A DNA stretch of 64,000 bases, taken from Mesorhizobium sp. B2-8-5. Its GTDB lineage: Bacteria; Pseudomonadota; Alphaproteobacteria; Rhizobiales; Rhizobiaceae. This document shows positions 42,251 through 51,013 of the stretch, piece after piece (the stretch's first letter is position 1; every line of letters begins with the position of its first letter). The notes beneath the pieces were generated by a model, which saw only the letters and a program-made list of their open reading frames with translations, did not search any database and was not told the DNA's origin. The position numbers and the translations under genes are program-made. Where the stretch lies: assembly GCF_006440675.2 (NCBI RefSeq), contig NZ_CP083951.1, positions 3,567,501 through 3,631,500 on the forward strand, in the 5' to 3' direction.

Positions 42251-42399
42251 CGAAGATTGGCGCGGCTATGGCTCAAATTTTTTTGGCCATGCTGGCGAGG
42301 GAAAGCGGCATCTCGGCGCGCTGTGGGCTTTACAGCGGTTTTGCACCCTCCTTACCATAGGCAAAAACCAAAATCTGGAAACCAGCGGAAGGGAACATC

Positions 42400-42750
42400 A
42401 TGACGATCGAACGCCTCGAAAACGGCCAGCGCTTCTGCCGGGTGCTCCGCTATAACGGCACCGTCTATATCGCCGGACTGACCGCGGACGATCTTTCGGG
42501 CGACACCACCAGCCAGACCAAGCAGATCCTTGCCAAGATCGACGCGCTTCTCGCCAAGGCCGGCAGCGACAAGTCGAAGCTGCTCAGCGCGCAGATATGG
42601 CTCAGGGACATCGCCGACTTTGAGATGATGAACAAGGCTTGGGACGCCTGGATCGACAGGAGCGCCATGCCGGTGCGCGCCACGGTGGAAGCGCGGCTTG
42701 CCGGCGACCAGTATCGTGTCGAGATCATGGTGACGGCGGCCGTCGGCTGA
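42400..42750 (+). CDS. ridA: RidA family enamine/imine deaminase
   Basis: This 116-residue YjgF/YER057c/UK114 protein has the family arginine R93 (MPVRATVEARL) and glutamate E109 (RVEIMVTAA), corresponding to the R105/E120 pair of known RidA proteins. It hydrolyses reactive 2-imino or enamino acids to 2-oxo acids plus ammonia. Such imines are the direct product of the D-amino acid dehydrogenase encoded in the same unit, so this gene fits as the detoxifying step. AAGGGA precedes the ATG; the hydantoinase gene starts 22 bases after its stop. Confidence 0.88.
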   Translation: MTIERLENGQRFCRVLRYNGTVYIAGLTADDLSGDTTSQTKQILAKIDALLAKAGSDKSKLLSAQIWLRDIADFEMMNKAWDAWIDRSAMPVRATVEARLAGDQYRVEIMVTAAVG

Positions 42751-42772
42751 GCCGGCCGGCGAGGGTACGCCA

Positions 42773-44203
42773 ATGCATGAGCTGGTGATCAAGGGCGGCC
42801 GCGTGGCGCTCGACGACGGCTGGGCCGAGTGCGACGTCGGCATCGACGATGGCCGCATCGCCGCCATCGGCAAGGGTCTTTCCGGCGAGAAGGCGATCGA
42901 CGCCGGCGGCCGCTGGGTGATGCCCGGCGGCATCGACGCGCATTGCCATCTCGACCAGCCGGTCTGGGGTGGAGCCGGCAATGCCGACGATTTCTATTCC
43001 GGCACGATCTCCGCCGCTTTTGGCGGCACGACCTGCATAGTCCCATTCGGCATGCCCGGGCAGGACATGACGACTGTCGGCGCCATGGACCGCGCGCTGG
43101 AGCGCGCGGCGGGACGCGCGGTGATCGACTACGGGCTGCATGCCGTGGTCACCATGGGCACCGGCGCGGATGTCGAGGCTCAGCTTGGCGCGCTCGCCCA
43201 GCGCGGCATCGCCTCGGTCAAGCTGTTCATGACCTATCAGGGTTTCGCCGTCGACGACGACCTCTTCTTCAAGGTTCTCGATACGGCAAGGCGGTTGGGC
43301 TGGATCGTCATGGTCCATGCCGAGAACGACGCCGCGATCCGGCGCACGCGCCAGCGGCTGATCGATCTCGGCCGCAGCGATATCCGCTATCATGTCGTTG
43401 CCCACAGCGAGACGATGGAGCGCGAGGCGACGCATCGCGCGCTGGCCTTTGCCGAGATGACCGGCGCGCGCATGACCATCGTGCATGTCTCGTCCTGGCA
43501 GTCGGCCGAGGAGGTGGCGCGGGCAAAGATGCGCGGCGTCGACGCTATCGCCGAGACCTGCCCGCAATATCTCTTTCTCGGCGCGGCCGATCTCGATCGC
43601 CCGGCAATCGATGCGGCGCGCTTCGTCTTCTCGCCGCCGCCGCGGTCGCCGCGCAGCCACGAGCATCTGTGGCAAGAGCTGATCAATGGCGGCATCGACC
43701 TGTGGTCGTCCGATCATTCGCCATATTATTTCGCCGACAAGATCGGGCACTCCGAAACACCCGGTTTCACCACGACGCTGAGCGGCATTCCAGGCATCGA
43801 GACACGTCTGCCGCTGCTGTTTTCGGAAGGGCTGCTCACCGGCCGCCTGACGCTCGAGCGCTATCTCGACCTCGCCTCGCGCAATGCGGCCTCGATCTAC
43901 GGCTTCGCCGATCGCAAGGGTCGCATCGCCATCGGGCTCGACGCGGACCTGGCGCTGTGGGATCCGACGGCGCGCTGGACGCTCGGGTACAGGGCGCTGC
44001 ACTCGCGCGTCGACTTCACGCCCTATGAGGGCAGGGTTGTCACCGGCAAGCCAACCACCGTCCTGGTGCGCGGCGTACCGGTGGTCGCCGACGGCAAGCT
44101 GCAGGCCAAACCGGGCTTCGGGCGTTTTGTGGCACGGACCGCCGCCGATCTGGCGCATCTCAGAAAACCAGTCGAGGATTGGACACCATGGCTCGATGCC
44201 TGA
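42773..44203 (+). CDS. hydA: D-hydantoinase/dihydropyrimidinase
   Basis: The 476-residue cyclic amidohydrolase has all binuclear-site ligands in place: H57 and H59 (GGIDAHCHLDQP), carbamylated-lysine position K150 (ASVKLFMTY), H182 (VMVHAEN), a histidine in IVHVSS and the aspartate in LWSSDHSPY. It opens 5-substituted hydantoins or dihydropyrimidines to N-carbamoyl amino acids. The very next gene, overlapping by 16 bases, is a typical N-carbamoyl-D-amino acid amidohydrolase, which argues for D-hydantoinase activity. GAGGG nine bases upstream supports the ATG at 42773. Confidence 0.9.
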   Translation: MHELVIKGGRVALDDGWAECDVGIDDGRIAAIGKGLSGEKAIDAGGRWVMPGGIDAHCHLDQPVWGGAGNADDFYSGTISAAFGGTTCIVPFGMPGQDMTTVGAMDRALERAAGRAVIDYGLHAVVTMGTGADVEAQLGALAQRGIASVKLFMTYQGFAVDDDLFFKVLDTARRLGWIVMVHAENDAAIRRTRQRLIDLGRSDIRYHVVAHSETMEREATHRALAFAEMTGARMTIVHVSSWQSAEEVARAKMRGVDAIAETCPQYLFLGAADLDRPAIDAARFVFSPPPRSPRSHEHLWQELINGGIDLWSSDHSPYYFADKIGHSETPGFTTTLSGIPGIETRLPLLFSEGLLTGRLTLERYLDLASRNAASIYGFADRKGRIAIGLDADLALWDPTARWTLGYRALHSRVDFTPYEGRVVTGKPTTVLVRGVPVVADGKLQAKPGFGRFVARTAADLAHLRKPVEDWTPWLDA

Positions 44204-45102
44204 CCATCGCCGTTTGCCAGACCGGACCGATCCAGCGCAGCGCCACGCGCGCCGAGACGGTCGGGCGCCTGGTGCATCTCCTGGAGAGAGCCGCTTCCGG
44301 CGGCGCCGAGATCGCGGTGTTTCCCGAAATGGCGCTCACCACTTTCTTCCCGCGCTGGCGCATCGACGACCAGGCCGAGATCGACGCCTTCTTCGAAGCC
44401 TCGATGCCGGGGCCGGAAACGCAGCGGCTCTATGATGCCGCCGCGCGCCTGAAGGTTGGCTTCGCGCTTGGCTATTGCGAGCTTGCGCAGGAAGAGGGCC
44501 GCACGCGCCATTTCAATACAATGGATCTGGTCGGGCCGGACGGCGCCTTCATCGGCCGTTACCGCAAGATGCATGTGCCGGGTTCGAGCGAGCCGGAGGC
44601 GGGCACGACCACGCATCTCGAACGACGCTATTTCGAGCCGGGCAATCTCGGCTTTCCGGTCTTCGACTATCGCGGCGTGCGTGTTGGGCTTGCCATCTGC
44701 AACGACCGCCGCTGGCCGGAAACCTATCGCATGCTCTGTCTCAACGGCGCCGAGGTGGCGTTGCTCGGCTACAACACGCCGCTTTTGCTCGACGAAGCGC
44801 CGGCTCTGGCGCATCTGAGAATGTTCCACAACCATCTGCCGATGCAGGCCGGTGCCTACCAGAACACGCTCTGGGTCGCCGCCGCGGCAAAGGCGGGTCT
44901 GGAAGACGGGCAGGCGCTGATCGGCGGCTCCTGCATCATCGCGCCGACCGGCGAGATCGCGGCACTGGCAATGTCGCTCGACGACGAAGTCATCGTCCAT
45001 CGCGCCGATCTGGACCTGATCGAGACCTGCCGGAAAGTGAATTTCAACTTCGCGCTCTATCGCCGCCCCGATCAATACAAGCGCATCTCGGAACCGGTCT
45101 GA
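44188..45102 (+). CDS. N-carbamoyl-D-amino acid amidohydrolase (nitrilase superfamily)
   Basis: The 304-residue enzyme has exactly the length of well-known Agrobacterium D-carbamoylases and carries the catalytic triad E47 (VFPEMALTTFFPRW), K127 (GRYRKMHVPG) and C171 (LAICNDRRWPETY). Other matching blocks are RRYFEPGNLGFPVFDY and MQAGAYQNTLWVAAAAKAG. It releases D-amino acid, CO2 and ammonia from N-carbamoyl-D-amino acids. The ATG at 44188 (MARCLT) is preferred over the TTG nine bases upstream. It overlaps the hydantoinase gene and is followed after seven bases by the FrhB-like gene. Confidence 0.93.
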   Translation: MARCLTIAVCQTGPIQRSATRAETVGRLVHLLERAASGGAEIAVFPEMALTTFFPRWRIDDQAEIDAFFEASMPGPETQRLYDAAARLKVGFALGYCELAQEEGRTRHFNTMDLVGPDGAFIGRYRKMHVPGSSEPEAGTTTHLERRYFEPGNLGFPVFDYRGVRVGLAICNDRRWPETYRMLCLNGAEVALLGYNTPLLLDEAPALAHLRMFHNHLPMQAGAYQNTLWVAAAAKAGLEDGQALIGGSCIIAPTGEIAALAMSLDDEVIVHRADLDLIETCRKVNFNFALYRRPDQYKRISEPV

Positions 45103-45109
45103 GACCGCG

Positions 45110-46429
45110 ATGGGCCTCGTCGAAACAAGCCAACGCCAAGGCACACCGCCGCCCTCGACCGATCCGCTGACGCTCGGCGAGATCGTCGGAAACGGCCTTT
45201 GCATCGGCTGTGGCCTCTGCCGTTCGATCGCAGGTGCGGGCCACGTCGACATGGTGATGACGCCGGAGGGGCGCGAGCGGCCCGTGGCGTTGCAGGAATT
45301 GAACAAGTCGACACTGGCGAAGATCAACGCCATCTGCCCGGGAACGCGCATCGCCGGTCCGCCACCGGCGCAGATGAATGACGCCGCGTTGGCGGACACG
45401 GTCTGGGGATCGGTCGAACGGCTTGTGCTTGGCTCCGCTGGAAATCCCACAGTGCGGTATATTGGCTCCGGCGGCGGGGCGCTGACGGCGCTCGGACAGT
45501 TCCTGCTCAGTTCGGGACGGGTCAAGTTCGTGCTGCATGTCGCGGCCTCGCGTTCCATGCCGATGCGCACGGAACGCAAGCTGAGCTACGACGCCGCTTC
45601 CGTGCTCGAAGGCGCCGGCTCGCGCTATGGGCCGGCGGCGACGCTGGTGGATTTCAACGCCATTCTCGACCGCGGCGAGCCTTTCGCGCTGATCGCCAAG
45701 CCCTGCGACATCACCGCCGTGCGCAATCTGGCGCGGCTCGATCCGCGCGTCGACGAGCAGATGCGCTATGCGCTCGCCTTCGTCTGCGGCGGCGCCTCGG
45801 AGCTGACCAAGTCGGAACAGGTGCTGCAGCGTTTTGGCCTCGGCGAGGAGGAGCTTGCTCTGTTCCGCTACCGGGGCCATGGCAATCCCGGACTCAACCG
45901 CATCGAAACCAAAGACGGCCGCGCCTTCGAGATCAGCTACCGGCAGCTCTGGGAGGACGAGGACAAATGGATGATCCAGCCGCGCTGCAAGATCTGCCCC
46001 GACGCGATCGGCCAGGTGGCGGATATCGCGGTATCGGATTCCTGGCTGAATGGCGGACCGGCTGTCGAGGATGAGCCGCTCAACGGTATCATCGTGCGCA
46101 CCAAGCGCGGGCGGGAGCTGTTCGACGCGGCTGTCGAGGCCGGCGCGGTGCAGATCAAGCGGGAGAGCGGGATCGCCGAGATCAGCGAGTTGCAGTCGCA
46201 TCAGGTGCGCAAACGCCGCGCGGTCTGGGCGCGGCTGAAGGGCATGGAGATCGCCGGCAAGCCGGTGCCTTTCGTTACCGGTCTCGCCTTGCGCGAATGC
46301 GCGTCACAGAATTCAGCGGCCGAGAATCTGGCCGAGGGACGTGGCGCCCGCGATCGAGCCCGGCGCGGCCGCCTGGGCGAGCCGCCTGCGGTGCAGCGCG
46401 AAACAGTTTCAAAGGATGGGCAACCATGA
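45110..46429 (+). CDS. FrhB-like iron-sulfur flavoprotein (coenzyme F420 hydrogenase beta-subunit family)
   Basis: The 439-residue protein has an N-terminal FrhB_N-type cluster motif C31-x2-C34-x2-C37 (LCIGCGLCRSIAG), the central SGGGALTALGQFLLSSG, C199 in AKPCDITAVRNLAR, and C293/C296 in PRCKICPDAIGQVADIAVSD. These are the marks of F420-reducing hydrogenase or dehydrogenase beta subunits, which hold FAD and [4Fe-4S] clusters. The C-terminal 60 residues (after about 380) are Ala/Arg-rich and look like an extension. Its stop overlaps the start of the D-amino acid dehydrogenase gene by four bases. An electron-transfer or flavin-linked redox step for this pathway is likely; F420 use is not shown. 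Confidence 0.82.
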   Translation: MGLVETSQRQGTPPPSTDPLTLGEIVGNGLCIGCGLCRSIAGAGHVDMVMTPEGRERPVALQELNKSTLAKINAICPGTRIAGPPPAQMNDAALADTVWGSVERLVLGSAGNPTVRYIGSGGGALTALGQFLLSSGRVKFVLHVAASRSMPMRTERKLSYDAASVLEGAGSRYGPAATLVDFNAILDRGEPFALIAKPCDITAVRNLARLDPRVDEQMRYALAFVCGGASELTKSEQVLQRFGLGEEELALFRYRGHGNPGLNRIETKDGRAFEISYRQLWEDEDKWMIQPRCKICPDAIGQVADIAVSDSWLNGGPAVEDEPLNGIIVRTKRGRELFDAAVEAGAVQIKRESGIAEISELQSHQVRKRRAVWARLKGMEIAGKPVPFVTGLALRECASQNSAAENLAEGRGARDRARRGRLGEPPAVQRETVSKDGQP

Positions 46430-47586
46430 GCGAGCAGACCGAGGTGATCGTCATCGGCGGCGGCATGGCCGGCGCCGGTGCTGCCTTCGAGATTTCACGC
46501 ACTTCGAAAGTCGTGCTGCTCGAGCGCGAGAGCCATTGCGGCTACCACACCACGGGACGTTCGGCCGCAAGCTTCACCGAGAACTACGGCAATGGCGTCA
46601 TCCGCCGCATCGTGCTGGCAAGCCGGGCGTTTCTCACCGAGCCGCCGACAGGTTTTTGCGATTATCCGCTGCTCAGCAAGCGCGGCATGATCACCGTGGC
46701 GCGGGCCGACCAGCTCGACCTGCTGCGCGAGGATCTGGAGGCGGCGCAGGCGCTGGTGCCATCGATCGTGGCGATGACGCCGGCCGAAGCGATCGCGCGC
46801 GTGCCGGTGCTGCGCCAGGACTATATCGCCGGCGCCTATATCGAACCGCATTCGATGGACATCGACGTCAACGGCCTGCATCAGGGGTTCTTGCGCGGAG
46901 CGCGGGCGCGCGGCGCCCGCATCGTCACCAAGGCCGGCGTGAGAGCCATCGGCAGGCAGGGCGGGCAATGGCGGGTCGAGACGGAAGCGGGAACATTCCT
47001 TGCGCCGTTGATCGTCAACGCGGCCGGCGCCTGGGGCGACGAGATCGCGGCGATGGCCGGAGTGCATCCGGTCGGCCTGCAGCCGAAGCGCCGCACCGCC
47101 TTCAACATTCCGGCGCCGGCCGGTCTCGACATTAGCGACTGGCCGCTGGTCAACGATGTCGGCGCGGAGTTCTATTTCAAGCCGGATGCCGGGCAGCTCT
47201 TCGTCTCGCCGGCCGATGCGACAGCGTCGGCGCCGATGGACGCCTTTGCGGAAGACATCGATGTGGCGATCGGCGCCGAGCGTCTCGAACGGGCAACGAT
47301 GATCGAGGTGCAACGCGTTTCGCGTTCCTGGGCGGGTTTGAGGACGTTCGTCGCCGACGGCTCGCCGGTGGTCGGTCCGGACGACGAGTTTCCGGATTTC
47401 GTCTGGCTGGTCGGGCAGGGTGGCTACGGCATCAAGACCTCGCCGGCGCTGTCGCGCGTCTGCGCCAGCCTGATCGCCGACGGCAGCCTGCCGGACGATG
47501 TCGCGAGGCAAGGCGTTTCGCTTGCGGAACTCACGCCGCATCGGCTGCGCGGCACCGAGGACGAAGCTCGACAGGTCGCTTCATGA
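46426..47586 (+). CDS. FAD-dependent D-amino acid dehydrogenase, DauA-like
   Basis: The 386-residue DAO-fold flavoprotein has the dinucleotide motif VIGGGMAGAGAAFE (about 9-22). It closely follows the D-arginine dehydrogenase DauA pattern: GYHTTGRSAASFTENYG, RAFLTEPPTGFCDYPLLS, PHSMDIDVNGLHQGFLRG, VHPVGLQPKRRTAF, WAGLRTFVADGSPVVG and QGGYGIKTSPAL. DauA oxidises D-amino acids to 2-imino acids without using oxygen, so it needs an electron acceptor. The co-translated FrhB-like protein is a candidate. GGATGGG precedes the ATG, which overlaps the FrhB stop (ATGA); the hyuC-type gene overlaps its end in the same way. Confidence 0.85.
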   Translation: MSEQTEVIVIGGGMAGAGAAFEISRTSKVVLLERESHCGYHTTGRSAASFTENYGNGVIRRIVLASRAFLTEPPTGFCDYPLLSKRGMITVARADQLDLLREDLEAAQALVPSIVAMTPAEAIARVPVLRQDYIAGAYIEPHSMDIDVNGLHQGFLRGARARGARIVTKAGVRAIGRQGGQWRVETEAGTFLAPLIVNAAGAWGDEIAAMAGVHPVGLQPKRRTAFNIPAPAGLDISDWPLVNDVGAEFYFKPDAGQLFVSPADATASAPMDAFAEDIDVAIGAERLERATMIEVQRVSRSWAGLRTFVADGSPVVGPDDEFPDFVWLVGQGGYGIKTSPALSRVCASLIADGSLPDDVARQGVSLAELTPHRLRGTEDEARQVAS

Positions 47587-48866
47587 GCAAGGCCGCACTG
47601 GCGGCCGGTGGCAAACTGGCGGTACGCATCCTGGATGCGCTGGCCGAAGCTACGACGGACGCGCCGGGAATCACGCGCGTCGCTTACGGACCGGGCGAGC
47701 GCTTCGCCCACGATTTCGTGCGCAACGAGGGGGAAAAACTCGGCGCCGTCGCGCGCGTCGATGCCGCCGGCAATCTCTATTTGACGCTGAAAGGCCGTGA
47801 CCCTGACCTGTCGGCGATCGTCATCGGCTCGCATCTCGACAGCGTGGCGCATGGCGGCAATTTCGATGGCGCCGCCGGCGTCGTGGCAGGGCTCGCGGTA
47901 ATGGCCGAACTGGTCGAGCAAAATATCCGCTTGGCGCGCGATCTCATCGTGCTGGCAGCTCGCGCCGAGGAAGCGGTCTGGTTTCCGCTCTCCTATCCCG
48001 GCAGCCAGGCGGCGCTTGGCCTGCTCGATCTGCAGGCGCTGGAAGCCAGGCGTTCGGATAGCGGCCGCACGCTGGCCGACCACATGCGCGAGGAAGGTTT
48101 CGACCCTGACGCCGTCCGACGCGGCGTGCCAGGCATCGATGCAGGCCGGATCGCTGCCTTCGTCGAGGTGCATATCGAGCAGGGACCGCGTCTGGTCGCC
48201 GCCGGAGCGCCGGTCGGCATCGTTACGGGGATCGCCGGCGGCTTCCGCTATGTCGACGCGAAATGCCTTGGCGCCTATGCCCATTCCGGCGCCGAGCCGC
48301 GCTTCGCCCGCCATGACAGCGTGCTCGGCTTTGCCGATCTGGTTGCGGGCTTTGAGGCAGAGTGGGACGCGCTCGAACGCGACGGCCACGAGGCGACGAT
48401 CACCTTTGGCCGCGTGCAGTCCGATCCGACACAGCATGGCGGCAGCCGGGTGCTGGGCGAGCTTGGTTTCACGCTGGATGTCCGCAGCGCCGAGCCGGCC
48501 GTTCTGGATCGCATCGAAAATCGGCTTCAGACCATTTTCGCCAAGGTTGGCGCCACGCGCGGCGTCACCTTCGAGCCCGGGCCGCGCTTCACCTGGGAAC
48601 CGGCGACCATGTCGCTGGACCTGATCGGCAGGCTCGACCGTGCTGCCACCGAACTGCAAATGCGCGCCCCGCATGTGCCGAGCGGGGCCGGGCACGATGC
48701 GGCCACCTTCGCCGGCGCCGGCATTCCGACCGCGATGCTCTTCGTGCGCAACGAGAATGGCAGCCATAATCCGCATGAAGCGATGGAGATCGCCGACCTC
48801 GATCAGGCGATCCGGCTGCTCCTGCGTTTCGTCACGGATTTCGACAACTCACCGGACCAGCGATGA
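47583..48866 (+). CDS. M20 zinc hydrolase: N-carbamoyl-L-amino acid amidase/ureidoglycolate- or allantoate-type (HyuC-like)
   Basis: This 427-residue M20-type binuclear metallohydrolase has ligands H84 (IGSHLDSVAHGG), D95 (GNFDGAAGV), glutamates E129/E130 (AARAEEAVWF), the histidine in EVHIEQGP and the late HNPHE histidine. HyuC/AllC enzymes hydrolyse N-carbamoyl L-amino acids, beta-ureido acids or allantoate. AARAEEAVWF has Ala where most relatives have Ser. Its presence beside a D-specific nitrilase-type carbamoylase means the operon carries two unrelated carbamoyl hydrolases. It overlaps both neighbours by four bases. Confidence 0.87.
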   Translation: MSKAALAAGGKLAVRILDALAEATTDAPGITRVAYGPGERFAHDFVRNEGEKLGAVARVDAAGNLYLTLKGRDPDLSAIVIGSHLDSVAHGGNFDGAAGVVAGLAVMAELVEQNIRLARDLIVLAARAEEAVWFPLSYPGSQAALGLLDLQALEARRSDSGRTLADHMREEGFDPDAVRRGVPGIDAGRIAAFVEVHIEQGPRLVAAGAPVGIVTGIAGGFRYVDAKCLGAYAHSGAEPRFARHDSVLGFADLVAGFEAEWDALERDGHEATITFGRVQSDPTQHGGSRVLGELGFTLDVRSAEPAVLDRIENRLQTIFAKVGATRGVTFEPGPRFTWEPATMSLDLIGRLDRAATELQMRAPHVPSGAGHDAATFAGAGIPTAMLFVRNENGSHNPHEAMEIADLDQAIRLLLRFVTDFDNSPDQR

Positions 48867-49528
48867 ACCTCGCCAAGACTGCCTTGCTCGTCATCGACCT
48901 GCAGAATGAATACCGTCCCGGCGCGGCCTGGCCGGTCGTCGGCTACGACGCCGTGCTCGCCAACGCTGCCGCCCTGATCGAGGCCGCCCGCAAGGCTGGC
49001 GTGTCCGTCATCCATGCGCAGGCCTGGGTCAAGCCGGAAGAGCGTGAAGGCTATGCGCGGCAGGAAGAGATACTCACCGAGGAATTCCGCTCTGCCGTCG
49101 CGGGCAGCGACGGCGCCGCGATCTGCGCCGAGGTAGCGGCGCAGCCGGGCGACATCGTCATCCACAAGCACTGGCCGAGCGCCTTTCGCCGCACCGAGCT
49201 TTCGCAGCGGCTCGCCGTGCTCGGCATCGAAAACCTCGTCGTCGCCGGCGTGCTGACCGATAGCTGCGTGACCGAAAGCGTGTTCGATGCGGTTTACCAG
49301 GGCTTTCGCGTGTGGCTGGTGATGGAAGCCTGCGGCAGCATGACGGAGGCGATGCACCGCACCGGCATGCTCGACATGGCGAACCGGCTCTATGGCGGCG
49401 GTATATTGCATCTGCCCGAAGCCCTGAAGGCGCTGGCCGGCCAGTCCTTCGATGGCTGGCGCTGCACGCGGCCGGTGGAGTTCGCCTACACGCTGGAGAG
49501 CGTCGACCGGATTTACGAGGCGCTGTGA
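48863..49528 (+). CDS. Isochorismatase-family amidase (N-carbamoylsarcosine amidase-like)
   Basis: The 221-residue cysteine hydrolase has triad D12 (LLVIDLQNEYRPG), K102 (VIHKHWPSAF) and C135 (LTDSCVTESVFDA), the arrangement of N-carbamoylsarcosine amidases, ureidoacrylate hydrolases and nicotinamidases. It probably cleaves a carbamoyl or amide group. With sarcosine oxidase encoded 5 kb away, N-carbamoylsarcosine is an attractive but unproven substrate. It overlaps the HyuC-like gene by four bases, ends the rightward unit and runs 16 bases into the end of the convergent deacylase. Confidence 0.82.
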   Translation: MNLAKTALLVIDLQNEYRPGAAWPVVGYDAVLANAAALIEAARKAGVSVIHAQAWVKPEEREGYARQEEILTEEFRSAVAGSDGAAICAEVAAQPGDIVIHKHWPSAFRRTELSQRLAVLGIENLVVAGVLTDSCVTESVFDAVYQGFRVWLVMEACGSMTEAMHRTGMLDMANRLYGGGILHLPEALKALAGQSFDGWRCTRPVEFAYTLESVDRIYEAL

Positions 49529-51002
49529 TCGGCGCCGCAGCCGCACGCGCCTCTGACGACCGTCTTTGAAGCCGAGGGCTTGAGAACCGCCCCCGGCAGC
49601 GCTCCGGTCGCCCTGCCGCCGCGCCAGACCGATACGCCGTTGACGAAGACATGTTCGATGCCGGCGGCGGGTCGGCGCGGCTCCTCGAAAGTGGCGCTGT
49701 CGATGATCGTCTCGGGATCGAAGATGACGAGGTCGGCGAAATTGCCTTCCGCCAGAATGCCGCGCTCTTGGATGCCGAATTCACGCGCGGGCAGGCCGGT
49801 CATTCGGAATACGGCTTCCTCCAGGCTGAATAGCCCGATGTCACGCGCGTAGTGCCCGAGCACACGTGGAAAGGTGCCCCACAGCCGCGGATGCGGATGG
49901 ATGTCGTGCGGCAGGCCGTCGGAGCCGATCATGGTGCGCGGATGCGCGATGATGTTGCGGACGTCGTCCTCGTCGAGCTGGAAATAGACAGCACCGGCCG
50001 GCAGCAGACGCTCACCGGCCTCACGCTCGGTGCAGTTCCATTCGCGGGCTATGTCGGCCATCTCGCGCCTCGCCATCTCCGGATGCGGTTCGGACCAGGT
50101 GACGAGGATCTTCAAGCCGGTGTCGCAGCGCTCCAGCCGGAGCACGGTCGAGCTCGCGGCATAGGGGTAGACGTCCATGCCGATGTCCATCGTCTCGCGC
50201 GCCTGGTCGATCCTTTCCAGCGAGGGCCGGCTCTTGCCGAAATTGGCGCGGCCGGTGCACTGGTGGTGCGAGATGAAGAGCTTGCCGCCAGCATGATCGG
50301 CAATGTCGATCGCTTCCTCGATCGCCTCGTCCATCGTCTCGAAATAGTTGCGCGTATGAGTGACATAGGGACCGCCGAGGCCGGCCGCCGTGGCGGCTAA
50401 GGCCTTTACTTCGTCGGTCGATGAGTTGACGGCAGGCGGATAGTCGAGCCCGGTGCTGAGGCCGAATGCGCCTTCGGTCATTGCCTCGGCGACCGCTTCC
50501 TGCATCGCCACCGTTTCCGCTTCGTTGGCCGGCCGATCGGTCACCGGCATGCAACGCTGGCGTAAGGTCGTGTGGCCGACGAGCAGGGCGGCGTTGGTGG
50601 CGATGCCGCGCCGCTTCAGCTCCGCGACATAATCGGCGAAGCGGTCGAAACGGAAGTTCTCGCGGCCGCCGACCAGCGTGAAGGGTGGCGGCGGCGTCCT
50701 GTCGAGCAGCAGCGGTGCAAGGCTGACGCCGCAATTGCCGGCGATCACTGTGGTCACGCCCTGCTGATCTTCGGATCCATGCCGCGCGGTGCCAGCAGCG
50801 CGCCGTCGTCATGGGTGTGCACGTCGATGAAGCCAGGTGCGACCACCTTGCCCTTTGCATCGATTTCCTCGATGCCCTGCGCGTCTTCTAGCCGACCGAT
50901 GGCGGCGATCCGGCCCGTCGTGACGGCGATGTCTGCCTCGAAGCGGTCAGAACCGTCTCCGGAAATCAGCGTTGCGCGGCGGATGAGGAGATCATAGGGC
51001 AT
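49513..51002 (-). pseudogene. N-acyl-D-amino-acid deacylase interrupted by a one-base frameshift
   Basis: The reading frame starts at ATG 51002 (MPYDLLIRRATLISGDGSDRF) and runs through the metal motif GFIDVHTHDDGALLAPRGMD-PKIS, then hits TGA at 50754-50756 after 82 codons. The remaining 414 residues continue in another frame from 50757 with VTTVIAGNCGVSLAP and all later motifs (YVTHTRNYFET, FISHHQCTGR, GSDGLPHDIHPHPRLWGTFPRVL, GNFADLVIFDP). Family members read PKISQGVTTVIAGNCG; restoring one C after ATCAG at about 50763-50766 rebuilds that. So one base is missing. D-aminoacylases release D-amino acids from N-acyl forms, in theme with the locus. A sequencing error or ribosomal frameshift is possible. 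Confidence 0.85.
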
Positions 51003-51013
51003 TGGGCGGCTTC

